NCBI RefSeq assembly: GCF_000144605.1
Contig: NC_014375.1
Span: 2,046,001-2,110,000, forward strand
Length of the DNA: 64,000 nucleotides
From: Brevundimonas subvibrioides ATCC 15264
GTDB taxonomy: Bacteria > Pseudomonadota > Alphaproteobacteria > Caulobacterales > Caulobacteraceae
Reading direction: 5' to 3'
This document shows positions 1 to 11,837 of the stretch, one piece after another. Each line of letters opens with the position of its first letter. Positions within the stretch are counted from its first letter, which is position 1. Made by a program: the position numbers and the translations under genes. Under the pieces are notes generated by a model that had not been told where the DNA came from, did not search any database, and saw only the letters and a program-made list of their open reading frames with translations.

Positions 1-781
1 CGAAGGCGCGCAGCGCGCTGTCGAAGGCCACGTGGCCTTCGTGACCGACGAAGGGGCAATCGCTTCCCCAGAGCAGCCGGTCCGGACCGATTTCCGCCAG
101 CATGATCCTGGCCATACGATCCGCCAGGGCTTCGCCGCTGGGCTCCAGCGCATCGCCGTCGTAGTCCAGGTCGTGCAGGCGATAGTCGCCCGACAGCTTC
201 ACCCATGTCCTGCCTCTGCCCACCGCGCGCAGGGCCGCGGCTATGCCCGGGCAGTCTTCCGCCATGCCCGGATCGGGATGCGCGAAGTGATCCAGCACGA
301 TCTTCACGCCGGTCTCCTCCAACTGGGACAGGACACCTTCGAGGCGGACGCCCTCGACGGCGACATGAACGTGCCAGTCGAGGTCCGCGACGCGGCGGAA
401 GAACAGACGATAGCTCTCGTCGCTGAGATCCGGCAGGTCCGCCAACCGCGCCAACTGCAGTCGGACGCCGACGATGCCGTCGGCCTTCATGGCGTCCAGG
501 ACGTAGCGATCCACAGTCGGCGGAAGGATCGCCGTGCCGCGCAGCCTGCCTTGGTGGCGAAGTTCCGAGATCATGTAGTCGTTGTAGAAGCCCGAGACGC
601 TCAGCCCCGCCACGACGCCGAAATGCACGCCGTGCGCGTCGAGCAGGTTCAGGTACTCCTGTGCGCTGAAAGCGTAGGCCGGCTTGGTCCAGGCCGTCGC
701 GCTGAGCGGCAGATTGTCGTCGAAGATGTGGGCATGGCAGTCGACGATCGGGGCGTCGGTCAGGGATGCTGAGGTGTTCAA
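1..781 (-). CDS. Amidohydrolase-2 family metal-dependent hydrolase (3' end outside window)
   Basis: TIM-barrel amidohydrolase of the PF04909 type (relatives include 2-pyrone-4,6-dicarboxylate lactonase and aromatic decarboxylases). A TTG start at 781 is preceded by an AGGGAGGAAG ribosome site. Seen near the N-terminus is DCHAHIFD with metal ligands His16 and His18; further on come VLDHFAHPD and, close to the window edge, LLWGSDCPF, whose Asp is the usual catalytic metal-bound residue. The C-terminus is cut off by the window start. It is the last visible gene of a minus-strand operon, 14 bp after the bicupin gene, so it probably hydrolyses or decarboxylates an intermediate of the same pathway. 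The substrate cannot be told from sequence. Confidence 0.85.
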   Translation of the reverse strand, partial: MNTSASLTDAPIVDCHAHIFDDNLPLSATAWTKPAYAFSAQEYLNLLDAHGVHFGVVAGLSVSGFYNDYMISELRHQGRLRGTAILPPTVDRYVLDAMKADGIVGVRLQLARLADLPDLSDESYRLFFRRVADLDWHVHVAVEGVRLEGVLSQLEETGVKIVLDHFAHPDPGMAEDCPGIAAALRAVGRGRTWVKLSGDYRLHDLDYDGDALEPSGEALADRMARIMLAEIGPDRLLWGSDCPFVGHEGHVAFDSALRAF

Positions 782-795
782 GGCTCTTCCTCCCT

Positions 796-1710
796 TCAAC
801 CCGGCATCGGATAATCGTCGGCGTTCAGTACCCAGCCCGCCATGGCCGAGAAGTCGGCCCGCGGCGGGCTGAAGATGTCGACGAGGCGATTGTCCTCCGC
901 GGCCACGGAGGCCGAGGTGTGGATCGATCGCGGCGGAATGATCGCCACGGAAGGCGCGGGGCAGAGCATGTGCTCATCGTCACGCCAGTCGAGCGAGTTC
1001 TCCGTCCACGGCCAGCGGAGATGGTGAATGAACGACCCTCCGAGCGCGAGCGAGCCCTGCTCGAAATCATCGTGGTGATGCGGCGACAGCCTGGTGACAT
1101 CCCGCGGGCCTGCGGGCTCGAACACGTTGACCATGAAGGTCGTGCACCGCCAGATCCGTCCGAACCTGCCCTCCTGTGGCGGCACGGTCAGGTCATAGGC
1201 GCGGATGCGAAAGCCGCCCGCCGGGTCGGGCCAGGGCTCCAGCGGCGGAATGAAGGGCGCAGGGTCCGCATAGACGTCTGCGTTGGCGGCCAGCGCGGCC
1301 AGATCCAGGGACCGGGTCGTGAACAGACGCACGAGCGTGCCCCCGTGCGGAAGCTCGAGATCGCTGTCCCCCGGCGGTATCATGACGATGTGTCCGCCGT
1401 TGACCTGGACGGTTTCTGCGCCGGCGCGAACAGTCGCCGCGCCTTCGATCAGGGCGACATACTCATCTACCTGGTCCCGTCGTTCGAACCGCGCGCCCGG
1501 CTTCGCTTCCGTGTAGGCAACGACGAAGTTCTGGCCGCGGGTCAGCCAGGTGCGTCCGCTCTCGTCGTCGATCTGGGGGGCGAGTTCGCCGAACAGAGCA
1601 TAGGACGACGCCCCGAACCCCCGGTCCGCCGGCGCGCTGCCCCCGACCTTTGCAGTGCTCAGCCCGGCACGCGGATCGCTGCTGGCATACATCAGACTGG
1701 CGCTGGACAT
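796..1710 (-). CDS. Bicupin-like protein, function unknown
   Basis: 304-residue soluble protein with two cupin-like stretches. The first carries a typical beta-barrel turn (VDEYVALIEGAATV followed by GGHIVMIPPGDSD). The second holds HHHDDFEQGSLALGG and a later AIIPPRSIHTS, giving a plausible His-rich metal site. ATG 1710 follows a TAGGAG site in which TAG is the stop of the upstream gene (11 bp gap). Bicupins include dioxygenases, isomerases and sugar-binding proteins; the pathway context (SDR, Fe-ADH, amidohydrolase) favours an enzyme acting on a small carbonyl or aromatic acid, but that is inference. Confidence 0.75.
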   Translation of the reverse strand: MSSASLMYASSDPRAGLSTAKVGGSAPADRGFGASSYALFGELAPQIDDESGRTWLTRGQNFVVAYTEAKPGARFERRDQVDEYVALIEGAATVRAGAETVQVNGGHIVMIPPGDSDLELPHGGTLVRLFTTRSLDLAALAANADVYADPAPFIPPLEPWPDPAGGFRIRAYDLTVPPQEGRFGRIWRCTTFMVNVFEPAGPRDVTRLSPHHHDDFEQGSLALGGSFIHHLRWPWTENSLDWRDDEHMLCPAPSVAIIPPRSIHTSASVAAEDNRLVDIFSPPRADFSAMAGWVLNADDYPMPG

Positions 1711-1721
1711 CGTCAGGACTC

Positions 1722-3602
1722 CTACTCGAGCAGCAGCGGCGGCTCTCGGCCGCTCACGGGATTGCGGAAATGGAAAGGCAGCGGTTCCGCATCGGGGAAC
1801 GGCGAGAACACGGGTCCGCGCAGCGGACGGTCGGGCGGATAGTCCGCAAGAACGTCCGGACCCGGGGCGAACTGGCGGGCGGCGGCCGGATCGACCCTTC
1901 CCCACCCGTCCCGGTATCCGGAGAACCAGATGTAATCGAGATCCATGCCGGACAGCTTCCAGACGCCGTCTTCCAGGACGGCCTCGTCCTCGTAGACGCC
2001 GCCGATGAAGGGCCCCGGCCCGGTGGGCAGGGATCCCACCTGGAACAGCCGCAGGTGCATGCGCGCAGAACCGGCATCTGCGGCGACCGTGATAACCGGC
2101 TGAATCTTTTGGTGAATGGCCAGAAAGGACGAAACACGCCCCTTGTCGCCGTAGCGATGGATCAGGGACTGGTAGACGCGGTCCCGGCCGACATAGGTGC
2201 CGATGTAGGACAGTTCCTTCCAGCCGTGCGTCGAGAACAGATCCCGCACCTCGGCCCACCGAAATTCGTCGATGTAGTAGCCATAGGCCGTGGCGATGTT
2301 CTCCACCGCATCGACGGCCGCCGTGGCGGCCAGGCGGCGTTCCAGACCGTCCGTGGTCGGGGTCGGATCGGGCGCTTCCCGGACACTGCGGGCATCGACC
2401 GACGACACCGCCAGCACCGTGGTTGCTGGAGGAAACGAGGGCCTGCCCCCTCGAACTGGATGCTCGAACTGAATTTCCGGGAAGGCGGCCACCGGGTGGC
2501 ACACGTCCCCCGATGCCGCAGCCAGCGCCCATGTGGGATGGTCGGTGACCTGGCTGCCGGCCCAGCCGAGGACATAGTCCGCGGCTGCCCGCGGATACAG
2601 GCGTGCTGCGGCAAGACGCCAGACGCCGTCCTGCTTGACGTAGCTGTTTTCGCAGGTCGCCACCGTCCAGTGCGCCTCGACGTGATTGAGGCCCAGCATC
2701 CCCAACACGATGCCGCGCGCCGATGCGGTCTGACCGCCGTGATCGACCGTGACGACCGGTGCAAACAGAAGGTGATCGTTCAACTCACCGTGTCGAAGAC
2801 CCGCAGGATGAACGGCCTCCAGGCGCTGACGGATTGCGTCTGGACCCACGACGTCGCCACCGGCCAGAACCAGACGACCGTCCTCGGCGAACAGGTCAGC
2901 GACATCGTCCCATTGCCGGCGATCGACGTAGTAGCCCCAGCTGTTCTGCAGGCGGACGATCGCGGCCTCATCTTCCAGCCGCACGATCCTGACCGACACG
3001 TCCTGCGCGACGTCCGCCGTGTCCGGCACCGGCCAGTTATCGGGCAGATCGGTCGCCGGTCGGCCTGCCGAGGCCGGCGAGAAGTGGTATTCGACCGCCT
3101 GTGGCGGGTCGACGACGTTGCGCCAGCCGTCCAGATACGGCCCGGCGAACTGGGGAAAGGCGTGAAGGCTCGCGATCTTCCAGGCCCCCTCCTCGAGCAC
3201 GTAGTCGTTTTCCTGGATGCCACCGGCCCAGTCCGCGCGCTCTCCGGCAACCGCGTCGATGGTGAGTTCGTGCCAGCGCCCCTTCCCGGAGCGACCATCC
3301 GCCGACAGGGTCACGACGGGCGACATGACAAGGTCGACCAGCAAGCGCCCCTGCGCCACCTCCCCGACTGTCTGGCGCAGGTGGTCCCGAATGGCCGATG
3401 GCCCGGTTATCCGTAACTCACCGCGGACGAACACGCCGTCTGCTGCGAACAGCGCGGCGATATCGTCCCAAAGGCCGATCTGGGCATAGTGTGCCCAGGC
3501 GTGTTGAAGCCGCTTGATGGCACGCACGCTTTCGACACGCTCCACCTGCGCGGCGACGCGGCCCATTCCGGGGATCGCAGGTCCGGTGTCGGGCGCTGGC
3601 AC
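1722..3602 (-). CDS. Triple NTF2/SnoaL-like domain protein
   Basis: About 626 residues holding three successive NTF2/SnoaL-like units, roughly residues 15-180, 205-365 and 420-575. Each shows the family pattern of an initial helix, a W..V/I.LF....G segment (DDIAALFAADGVFVRGE, DDVADLFAEDGRLVLAG, AEVRDLFSTHGWKEL), a G...I/V...L stretch, and a closing VLEDGVWKL or VLEEGAWKI strand. SnoaL-fold proteins are usually one domain of 130-150 residues and act as isomerases, cyclases or dehydratases. The GTG start at 3602 lies one base after the SDR stop; an ATG at 3635 would overlap the SDR and lacks a clear ribosome site. Located mid-operon, it probably works on the same substrate as its neighbours. 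Confidence 0.8.
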   Translation of the reverse strand: MPAPDTGPAIPGMGRVAAQVERVESVRAIKRLQHAWAHYAQIGLWDDIAALFAADGVFVRGELRITGPSAIRDHLRQTVGEVAQGRLLVDLVMSPVVTLSADGRSGKGRWHELTIDAVAGERADWAGGIQENDYVLEEGAWKIASLHAFPQFAGPYLDGWRNVVDPPQAVEYHFSPASAGRPATDLPDNWPVPDTADVAQDVSVRIVRLEDEAAIVRLQNSWGYYVDRRQWDDVADLFAEDGRLVLAGGDVVGPDAIRQRLEAVHPAGLRHGELNDHLLFAPVVTVDHGGQTASARGIVLGMLGLNHVEAHWTVATCENSYVKQDGVWRLAAARLYPRAAADYVLGWAGSQVTDHPTWALAAASGDVCHPVAAFPEIQFEHPVRGGRPSFPPATTVLAVSSVDARSVREAPDPTPTTDGLERRLAATAAVDAVENIATAYGYYIDEFRWAEVRDLFSTHGWKELSYIGTYVGRDRVYQSLIHRYGDKGRVSSFLAIHQKIQPVITVAADAGSARMHLRLFQVGSLPTGPGPFIGGVYEDEAVLEDGVWKLSGMDLDYIWFSGYRDGWGRVDPAAARQFAPGPDVLADYPPDRPLRGPVFSPFPDAEPLPFHFRNPVSGREPPLLLE

Positions 3603-3603
3603 T

Positions 3604-4344
3604 CTAGAGTCCCCCCGAGACGTTGATGGTGGCACCCGTGACGAAGGCGGCGTCTTCCGAGCTCAGGAACATGACGCTGGCGGCAACCTCGTCCGGCGTT
3701 CCGGCGCGCTGCATCGGCGCACGTCGGGCCCCCTCGTCCAGCCGGCCCGGGCGGTGCATTTCGGTATCGATCGGGCCCGGCGACACGACGTTCACCCGCA
3801 CGCCGTCGGCAGCCACTTCCCTGGCAAGGCCAATGGCGAGCGAGTTCAGCCCGCCCTTGCTGGCGGCGTACCAGACGAACTCCCCGGCCGAGCCATAGTC
3901 GGACGCGCGGGAGGACAGGATGACGATCGAACCTCCCTGCCCCCCACGCCGGGTCGCCATGACCTGGATTGCGCGACGGGCACACAGGATCGCCCCCAAC
4001 AGGTTCACCGCAATGACCCGGGAGAGCGTGTCCACGGCGGCGTCTGCCAGCGGGGAGGCAGGGCCGGTAACCCCGGCGCAGAACGCCATCGCCGTCAGAG
4101 GTCCAATGTCGGCGACAGCATCGAAAATTGCGTCGACGTCGCCCTCGACGGCAACGTCCGCCCCCACCGCGACGGCATGGCCACCCGCCGCGACGATCCT
4201 CGCCACAACCCCTTCGGCGCGGTCCGGGCGATCGGCGTACGTCAGCACCACCGGGTGACCCGCAGCCGCGGCACGGACGGCCACCGCTTCGCCGATGCCG
4301 CGACTTCCGCCGACGACGAGAAAGACGCCCTTGCCCACTAGCAT
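3604..4344 (-). CDS. Short-chain dehydrogenase/reductase
   Basis: Classical SDR of about 246 residues: NAD(P)-binding GGSRGIG near the N-terminus, the CAGV equivalent of NNAG, catalytic Ser in ILSSRAS and the YAASK Tyr-Lys pair, then PGPIDTEM and a C-terminal GATINVSGGL. ATG 4344 is chosen because it places the Rossmann motif about ten residues in and follows an AGGCTGGAG stretch; ATGs at 4368 and 4383 are alternatives. It lies 70 bp downstream of the Fe-ADH gene and abuts the triple NTF2 gene, so the cluster has two oxidoreductases likely acting in series on an alcohol or ketone. Confidence 0.88.
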   Translation of the reverse strand: MLVGKGVFLVVGGSRGIGEAVAVRAAAAGHPVVLTYADRPDRAEGVVARIVAAGGHAVAVGADVAVEGDVDAIFDAVADIGPLTAMAFCAGVTGPASPLADAAVDTLSRVIAVNLLGAILCARRAIQVMATRRGGQGGSIVILSSRASDYGSAGEFVWYAASKGGLNSLAIGLAREVAADGVRVNVVSPGPIDTEMHRPGRLDEGARRAPMQRAGTPDEVAASVMFLSSEDAAFVTGATINVSGGL

Positions 4345-4414
4345 GCTCCAGCCTGATCCACCGGGCATGTCGTAACATCGCACTGGAACGTAAGGCAGCG
4401 GGCTGATGCGATCG

Positions 4415-5575
4415 TCACAGCGCCGCCTCGTAGATGCGAGAGCAATCGTCGAGCGTCACGACGCGCGGGTTCCGCTCAAGCAGTCGGGTCACGGTCATCG
4501 CCGCCGTCGCCATGCGGGGAATGGCGTCCCTGGTGATGCCGAAGCGCGCCATCGACATTTCCACACCGCAGCGACGCGACAGATCGACGATACGCTCGAT
4601 GCCGGCAAGCGCATCGGTCCGCGCATCTGCAGAAGGTGCCACGCCCAGAGCGTGGGCGACGGCGGCGTAGCGTTCGGGCGCGGCGTCCAAGTTGAAGCGC
4701 AGGACATGCGGGAGCAGCAGGGCGTTGGCGACGCCGTGGGCAATGTGGAACTCCCCGCCGAGCGGATAGGCCAGGGCATGGACCGCGGCCGTGTTCACCG
4801 GCCCGAGGCACAGCCCGCCGTAATAGCTGGCCCGCAACATCGCCGCCCTGGCCGCGATATCCGATCCGTCGTAGACCGCACATTCCAGGTTCGCCGCGAT
4901 CAAGGCGATGCCGGCGAGTGCCTGCACATCGACCAGCGGGTGCGCGAAGCGATTGGCGTAGGCCTCGATGCAATGGGTCAGTGCATCGAGGCCGGTGGCG
5001 GCGGTCACGGCGGGTGGCATCGAAACCGTCAGGCCCGGATCGAGATAGGCAGCGTCGGGCACCAGATGGCGGCTCACGACGCCCTTCTTCAGCTCCTCGT
5101 CCTCGTCCGACAGAATGGCGATCGGGGTGACCTCGCTGCCGGTTCCGGCGGTGGTGGGAATGCAGGCGAGCGGCAGGGCTCGCCCCCTCAGACGATCAAC
5201 CCCGATGACGTCGGTGAGGTCCTGCTTCCCGTCCAGCAGGGCGGCCACGAGCTTGGCGACGTCCATGGCGCTGCCGCCGCCGAGCCCCACGACCGCGTCG
5301 GCCCCGAAATCCTTCGCTGCCTTGAGTGCCAGACCGAACTCGCCGAGCGTCGGCTCGCCTGCAAGGTCGGACCAGATCGTCACGGCACAGCCCCGGGCGC
5401 GCAGCGCCGCGACCATTCCTTCACAGTGCGTCAGCGTGGGCGGCGTCGTGACGACGAAAACCCGCCGGACGCCCTGATCCGCCAGATCCGTCGCGCACAT
5501 CGTCGCGACCCCTTCGCCGAAGCGGACAAGGCCGACGTTCGTCAACGTCAGAAGCCTGGTCTCATCGCAGATCAT
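4415..5575 (-). CDS. Iron-containing alcohol dehydrogenase family protein
   Basis: 386-residue group III (PF00465) dehydrogenase. The NAD-binding GGGSAMDVAK lies at about residues 99-108 and TAGTGSEVTPIAIL follows. Metal ligands Asp197 and His201 sit in TGLDALTHCIEAY. The next region reads HALAYPLGGEFHIAHGVANA, with Tyr where FucO-type enzymes carry the ligand His of HPLG; the nearby FHIAHG still offers histidines. ATG 5575 has a GAGGG site. It is the first gene of the minus-strand operon and would oxidise an alcohol or reduce a keto acid such as maleylacetate; the exact substrate is not clear. Confidence 0.88.
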   Translation of the reverse strand: MICDETRLLTLTNVGLVRFGEGVATMCATDLADQGVRRVFVVTTPPTLTHCEGMVAALRARGCAVTIWSDLAGEPTLGEFGLALKAAKDFGADAVVGLGGGSAMDVAKLVAALLDGKQDLTDVIGVDRLRGRALPLACIPTTAGTGSEVTPIAILSDEDEELKKGVVSRHLVPDAAYLDPGLTVSMPPAVTAATGLDALTHCIEAYANRFAHPLVDVQALAGIALIAANLECAVYDGSDIAARAAMLRASYYGGLCLGPVNTAAVHALAYPLGGEFHIAHGVANALLLPHVLRFNLDAAPERYAAVAHALGVAPSADARTDALAGIERIVDLSRRCGVEMSMARFGITRDAIPRMATAAMTVTRLLERNPRVVTLDDCSRIYEAAL

Positions 5576-6122
5576 ACCGCCCTCGAATTCTTCCAGGCAC
5601 CGGCTTAGCGCTTGTGGCTGGTCAGACTTGACTGGGACGGCAATCGAACTTGCGTGTTTGACCGCTCACACGGTTTGGGGCTTCGTCTCTGCAAACGGTG
5701 CCTCGCCGGGTCCGTGACCGTATTGCGCGATCCGATGGAGACGAGTTCGCGTTGGACTGACAGCACCGCCACACACCCCCGGCACCGTGCTCTGATCTGA
5801 CGCCGGTCGTGCAAGGCCCCGCAACGTCGGGCCCTTCGGCCGCCAGACTCCGGTACAGGCAACCCTTCCACGCGGATGAGAGCAGGTCATGACCGGCCTG
5901 GCTCGCCCGGTCTCTGCCTGGACCGGATGTATTGGAGTTTTGCGGTTATCGCTTTGAACAGGCACCTCGCTGGAGACAGAGATCGAGGGGTGCTGGCCGT
6001 GGCGCCGCTCCGAGCGCGCAGAACCCCGCCCCGGCCGCTGAAGATGACGTCCCGCACAGTCTGCTCGGTGCCAGCGCAACGACACTGGAGCGAAGGTGTT
6101 GACCGGATGCGGTCGGGGCCTG
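5576..6122. other. 547-bp intergenic region with one copy of a diverged dispersed repeat
   Basis: No convincing gene on either strand. It lies between the Fe-ADH operon start and the stop of the exported protein gene, so it should hold the promoter of the catabolic operon. A block around 5705-5800 resembles one around 23260-23365; the best core is listed separately. Confidence 0.6.
5739..5769 (+). repeat. Dispersed repeat, copy 1
   Basis: 31-nt core matching 23307-23337 at 27 of 31 positions by eye, beginning AGACGAGTTCGC and ending AGCACCGC. Weaker similarity extends on both sides (GGGTCCG upstream, CCCGG..ACCGT and ATCTG downstream). Both copies lie in long non-coding gaps on the same strand. 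Confidence 0.5.
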
Positions 6123-6998
6123 TCAGCCCGCCCGCCACTCCGTGAGCACAGCGCCCGCGGCGTCTTCGAAGGCGACGCGATCCATGCGCGCGGCCGCGAC
6201 ACAGACCGGACGCTGATCGGGACCTGAGGCCTTGCAGCGGATCGCGCGGCCTCCCGGGAAGCCGACGATCCGTCCCTGCAACACCAGGCGATAGCCGCCG
6301 ACCGGGGGGGACAGCGTCTGACCTGCCGCGGGCCGGACCGAGAAGGCGTAGGCTCGACCATTTCGCCGTCCGACACGCGAGCCCCCCGCTTCAAACACCG
6401 CCGCAATGCCCAGGGTCTGCGGCGAGACCGCCGGCTCCACGGTCAGCAACGGATCGGTCGGAGCGGAAGGACAGGTTTCGGCCGCCATCCAGGGGCGCGG
6501 GACCCAGAAGCCCTCGACCGCCTCCCACGTCTCCGCCTCGCGCGCGCCGAGAGGAGCCGCGATGAGCGCGGAGTCCGTCCAGTCGCCCGGCGTCAAGCTG
6601 AGCTGGATGGCCCGGTTGTCGTCGGCCGGGGACCAGCGGGCGACGCCTGGCTCTCCCTCGGCTGCACCGGGTATCGCAGGGCCTGAACATCCGAACGGCA
6701 TCCGCACCGTGAAGCTGCGCCCGATCAGAGGATCAGCCGTTGTCGGGGTCCGACCCTCCGCATAGGCCGAGGCCGCCTGTGCGGCGGCGCTGATCAGGTC
6801 GCCGCGGCCAAGCGCGGTCTGGGGTTGCGGTGCGAGAGGGGTCGCCTTCTCCGGTATCGCCACGGGCGCGTCGGCGGTGTCAGGCGTGGTCGGCGCATCG
6901 GCCGCGCGGTCGCACTGGACGAGCGCAAGACTGGCCGCGGACACGAGCGCCGCCGCCAGGATCGATCGGCGACGCGACATCGAAACGTAGCGTGACAT
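6123..6998 (-). CDS. Exported protein, possible lipoprotein, unknown function
   Basis: 291 residues. The N-terminus MSRYVSMSRRRSILAAAL gives a positively charged n-region and hydrophobic core ending ASLALVQC, an imperfect lipobox (Gln at -1), so it is either a lipoprotein or a cleaved periplasmic protein. A Pro/Thr/Ala-rich linker of about 40 residues follows, then a globular part with several Cys (FGCSG, ETCPS, IRCKASG, PVCVAA) likely forming disulfides. ATG 6998 is used; ATG 6980 is possible. It stands alone, divergent from the SLC13 gene. No family recognised. Confidence 0.7.
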   Translation of the reverse strand: MSRYVSMSRRRSILAAALVSAASLALVQCDRAADAPTTPDTADAPVAIPEKATPLAPQPQTALGRGDLISAAAQAASAYAEGRTPTTADPLIGRSFTVRMPFGCSGPAIPGAAEGEPGVARWSPADDNRAIQLSLTPGDWTDSALIAAPLGAREAETWEAVEGFWVPRPWMAAETCPSAPTDPLLTVEPAVSPQTLGIAAVFEAGGSRVGRRNGRAYAFSVRPAAGQTLSPPVGGYRLVLQGRIVGFPGGRAIRCKASGPDQRPVCVAAARMDRVAFEDAAGAVLTEWRAG

Positions 6999-7085
6999 CC
7001 CGCGACCCTAGCACGGGAACGTTCCTGAGCGCGACCGCAGGCGGCAAGGCTTGACCCGGCCCCCTTCGGGGCGTCAGCAAGGAAG

Positions 7086-8384
7086 ATGGAATTCAATCAG
7101 ATCGCGGCTCTGGTCGTCCTGGTCGTGGTCGTGGGCGTCCTGATCCATGGCAAGGTGCGATCCGACGTAGCGGCCTTGACGGCCGCCGCCGCTCTGCTGC
7201 TGATGGGGGTCATACGGCCTGTCGAGGTCCAGGGAGCCTTCGCCAGCCCCGCCGTCATCGCCCTCGCCTGCCTGTTCGTCATCGCCTACGCGATCGAGCT
7301 TTCCGGCTTGCTTGGTCTGCTGATCCGCCAGGCCACGGCGCTCTGCGCGCGCCTCGGAGCGGCCGGCCTCTGGCTGGTCATTGTCCTGTGCGGCGGCGCG
7401 TCCGCCTTCCTCAACAACACGCCGATCGTGGTCCTCGCCGCGCCCGTGGTGCGAGACGTCGCGACCTCGCTCAATCTCTCGCCCAAGCGGTTCCTGATCC
7501 CGCTCAGCTACATCACCATCATGGGCGGCGCCTGCACCCTGATCGGGACCTCGACCAATCTTCTGGTCAACGACATGGCGCGAAACGCCGGCCAGCCCGT
7601 CTTCAGCCTGTTCGAGATCACGCCCGTCGGCCTGATCATCGCCGCGGTCGGCGGTCTCTATCTTTTTCTCGTCGGCGGACGGCTGCTCGCCGGTCGCGCC
7701 GACGCGGAGGCGACGCTCTACGGCCCGCACGAGCAGACAGGCGATGGCCTTCTGGGAGACGCGGAACTGTTCGCCGTCGATCGCCCGTTTGATCTCCGGC
7801 GGGCGTCGATCTCTCTCGTCGTGTTCGCGGGCGTCATCATCGCCGCGGCCCTCGGCATCGCGCCGATCGCCGCTTCTGCCTTTGCCGGTGCCGTCATCCT
7901 GATCCTGCTGCGCGTCATCAGCCCGGACGAGGCCTATGCCGGCCTGCGCCCCGAAGTCCTTCTTCTGATCGCCGGCATGGTCGTGGTTGGCCTGTCGATC
8001 GAAGTCACAGGACTGGCCGCGTCCGGCACGGGTCTGCTCATCGACGTCATTCGCCCTTTCGGCCCCCTCGTCGCCCTGGCGATCCTGTACGGGGTCACCC
8101 TTTTCGCCACCGAGTTTCTGTCGAACGCTGCCGTCGCGGTCCTGATCACCCCGGTGGCGGTGGCTCTGGCCGACAGCCTCGGCGTCGATCCCCGCCCCTT
8201 CCTCGTCGCGGTGATGATGGCGGCCTCGGCGGCGTTCGCGACGCCGTTCGGCTACCAGACCAATGTGCTCGTGTTCGAGGTCGGCAAATACAAGTACATG
8301 GATTTCGTGCGGGTCGGCGTTCCCCTGAACCTCGTCACCTGGATCGCCGGGGTCATCGCCATTCCGATTTTCTTCCCCTTCTGA
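7086..8384 (+). CDS. SLC13/DASS-type anion permease, short form
   Basis: 432-residue inner-membrane protein with about ten to twelve hydrophobic segments. The two family Ser/Thr-Asn-Thr motifs are visible: IGTSTNLLVN in the first half and FGYQTNVLVF near the end, with NNTPIVV preceding. Many bacterial homologues are about 590 residues because they carry two central TrkA-C domains; here a short 25-residue loop replaces them. Likely substrates are sulfate, dicarboxylates or related anions. ATG 7086 follows AAGGAAG. Transcribed towards the Mrp operon with a gap of about 240 bp. Confidence 0.85.
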   Translation: MEFNQIAALVVLVVVVGVLIHGKVRSDVAALTAAAALLLMGVIRPVEVQGAFASPAVIALACLFVIAYAIELSGLLGLLIRQATALCARLGAAGLWLVIVLCGGASAFLNNTPIVVLAAPVVRDVATSLNLSPKRFLIPLSYITIMGGACTLIGTSTNLLVNDMARNAGQPVFSLFEITPVGLIIAAVGGLYLFLVGGRLLAGRADAEATLYGPHEQTGDGLLGDAELFAVDRPFDLRRASISLVVFAGVIIAAALGIAPIAASAFAGAVILILLRVISPDEAYAGLRPEVLLLIAGMVVVGLSIEVTGLAASGTGLLIDVIRPFGPLVALAILYGVTLFATEFLSNAAVAVLITPVAVALADSLGVDPRPFLVAVMMAASAAFATPFGYQTNVLVFEVGKYKYMDFVRVGVPLNLVTWIAGVIAIPIFFPF

Positions 8385-8622
8385 GCCATCGTCCACGGCT
8401 TCGCTGGTGCGCCCGGTCAGACGGATCGCTCTCAGCGGCTGCAGAACCGCAGCGGTTGTCGACAATCCCGGCTCCCGGGCGATCACGCTCGACCTGCTTC
8501 AAAACGACCGGATGAAAGATCCCGGGGTCGCCACCTCGGGGCCGCCTCGGCTAGGGTCCGGACGACGCGTCTCGATCGAGCGCGTGCCCGATCCCGAATA
8601 TCTCGAACGAGAAAGTCAGTCG
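8385..8622. other. Gap upstream of the Mrp operon
   Basis: About 238 bp with no supported gene. It must hold the Mrp operon promoter unless translation of MrpA starts upstream (ATG 8512 or GTG 8584 are in frame). Confidence 0.5.
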
Positions 8623-11486
<2,864 letters not shown>

Positions 11487-11490
<4 letters not shown>

Positions 11491-11837
11491 TCAGCCTGGA
11501 GTTCCTGATCGCCTCGGCCATCGCCGTCCTGACGGCGGCCGGCGTCTATCTGGTCCTGCGACGACGGACCTTCCCCGTCGTGCTGGGCCTGGCCTTCCTG
11601 TCCTATGCGATCAACGTCTTCCTGTTCGCCATGGGGCGGCTGGTGATCGACCGACCGCCGCTCTACGACAAGGCGGCGGACAGCTACACCGATCCCCTGC
11701 CCCAGGCCCTGGTCCTGACCGCCATCGTCATCGCCTTCGGCATGACCGCCTTCGTCGTCGTTCTGGCCCTGCGCAGCTTCCTGGAGACGGGCGTCGACCG
11801 CGTCGATGGCCGCCCGGATCCGGAGGCCGACCAATGA
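11487..11837 (+). CDS. mrpC: Mrp antiporter subunit C
   Basis: 116-residue NuoK-like subunit with three membrane segments (LIASAIAVLTAAGVYLVL; VVLGLAFLSYAINVFLF; ALVLTAIVIAFGMTAFVVV) and the family PLPQALVLTAIVI stretch. ATG 11487 overlaps the mrpA stop by ATGA and its own end overlaps mrpD in the same way, indicating translational coupling. Confidence 0.92.

Noticed and set aside
5576..6122. Possible tRNA or small gene in the gap
   Set aside because: No cloverleaf with TpsiC arm (GGTTCGANTCC) or CCA end was found on either strand.
7074..8486. 470-codon minus-strand open frame over the SLC13 gene
   Set aside because: Runs antisense to a clear membrane permease, is highly charged with Asp/Arg/Gly/Gln bias, and has no ribosome site. 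Typical GC-rich shadow.
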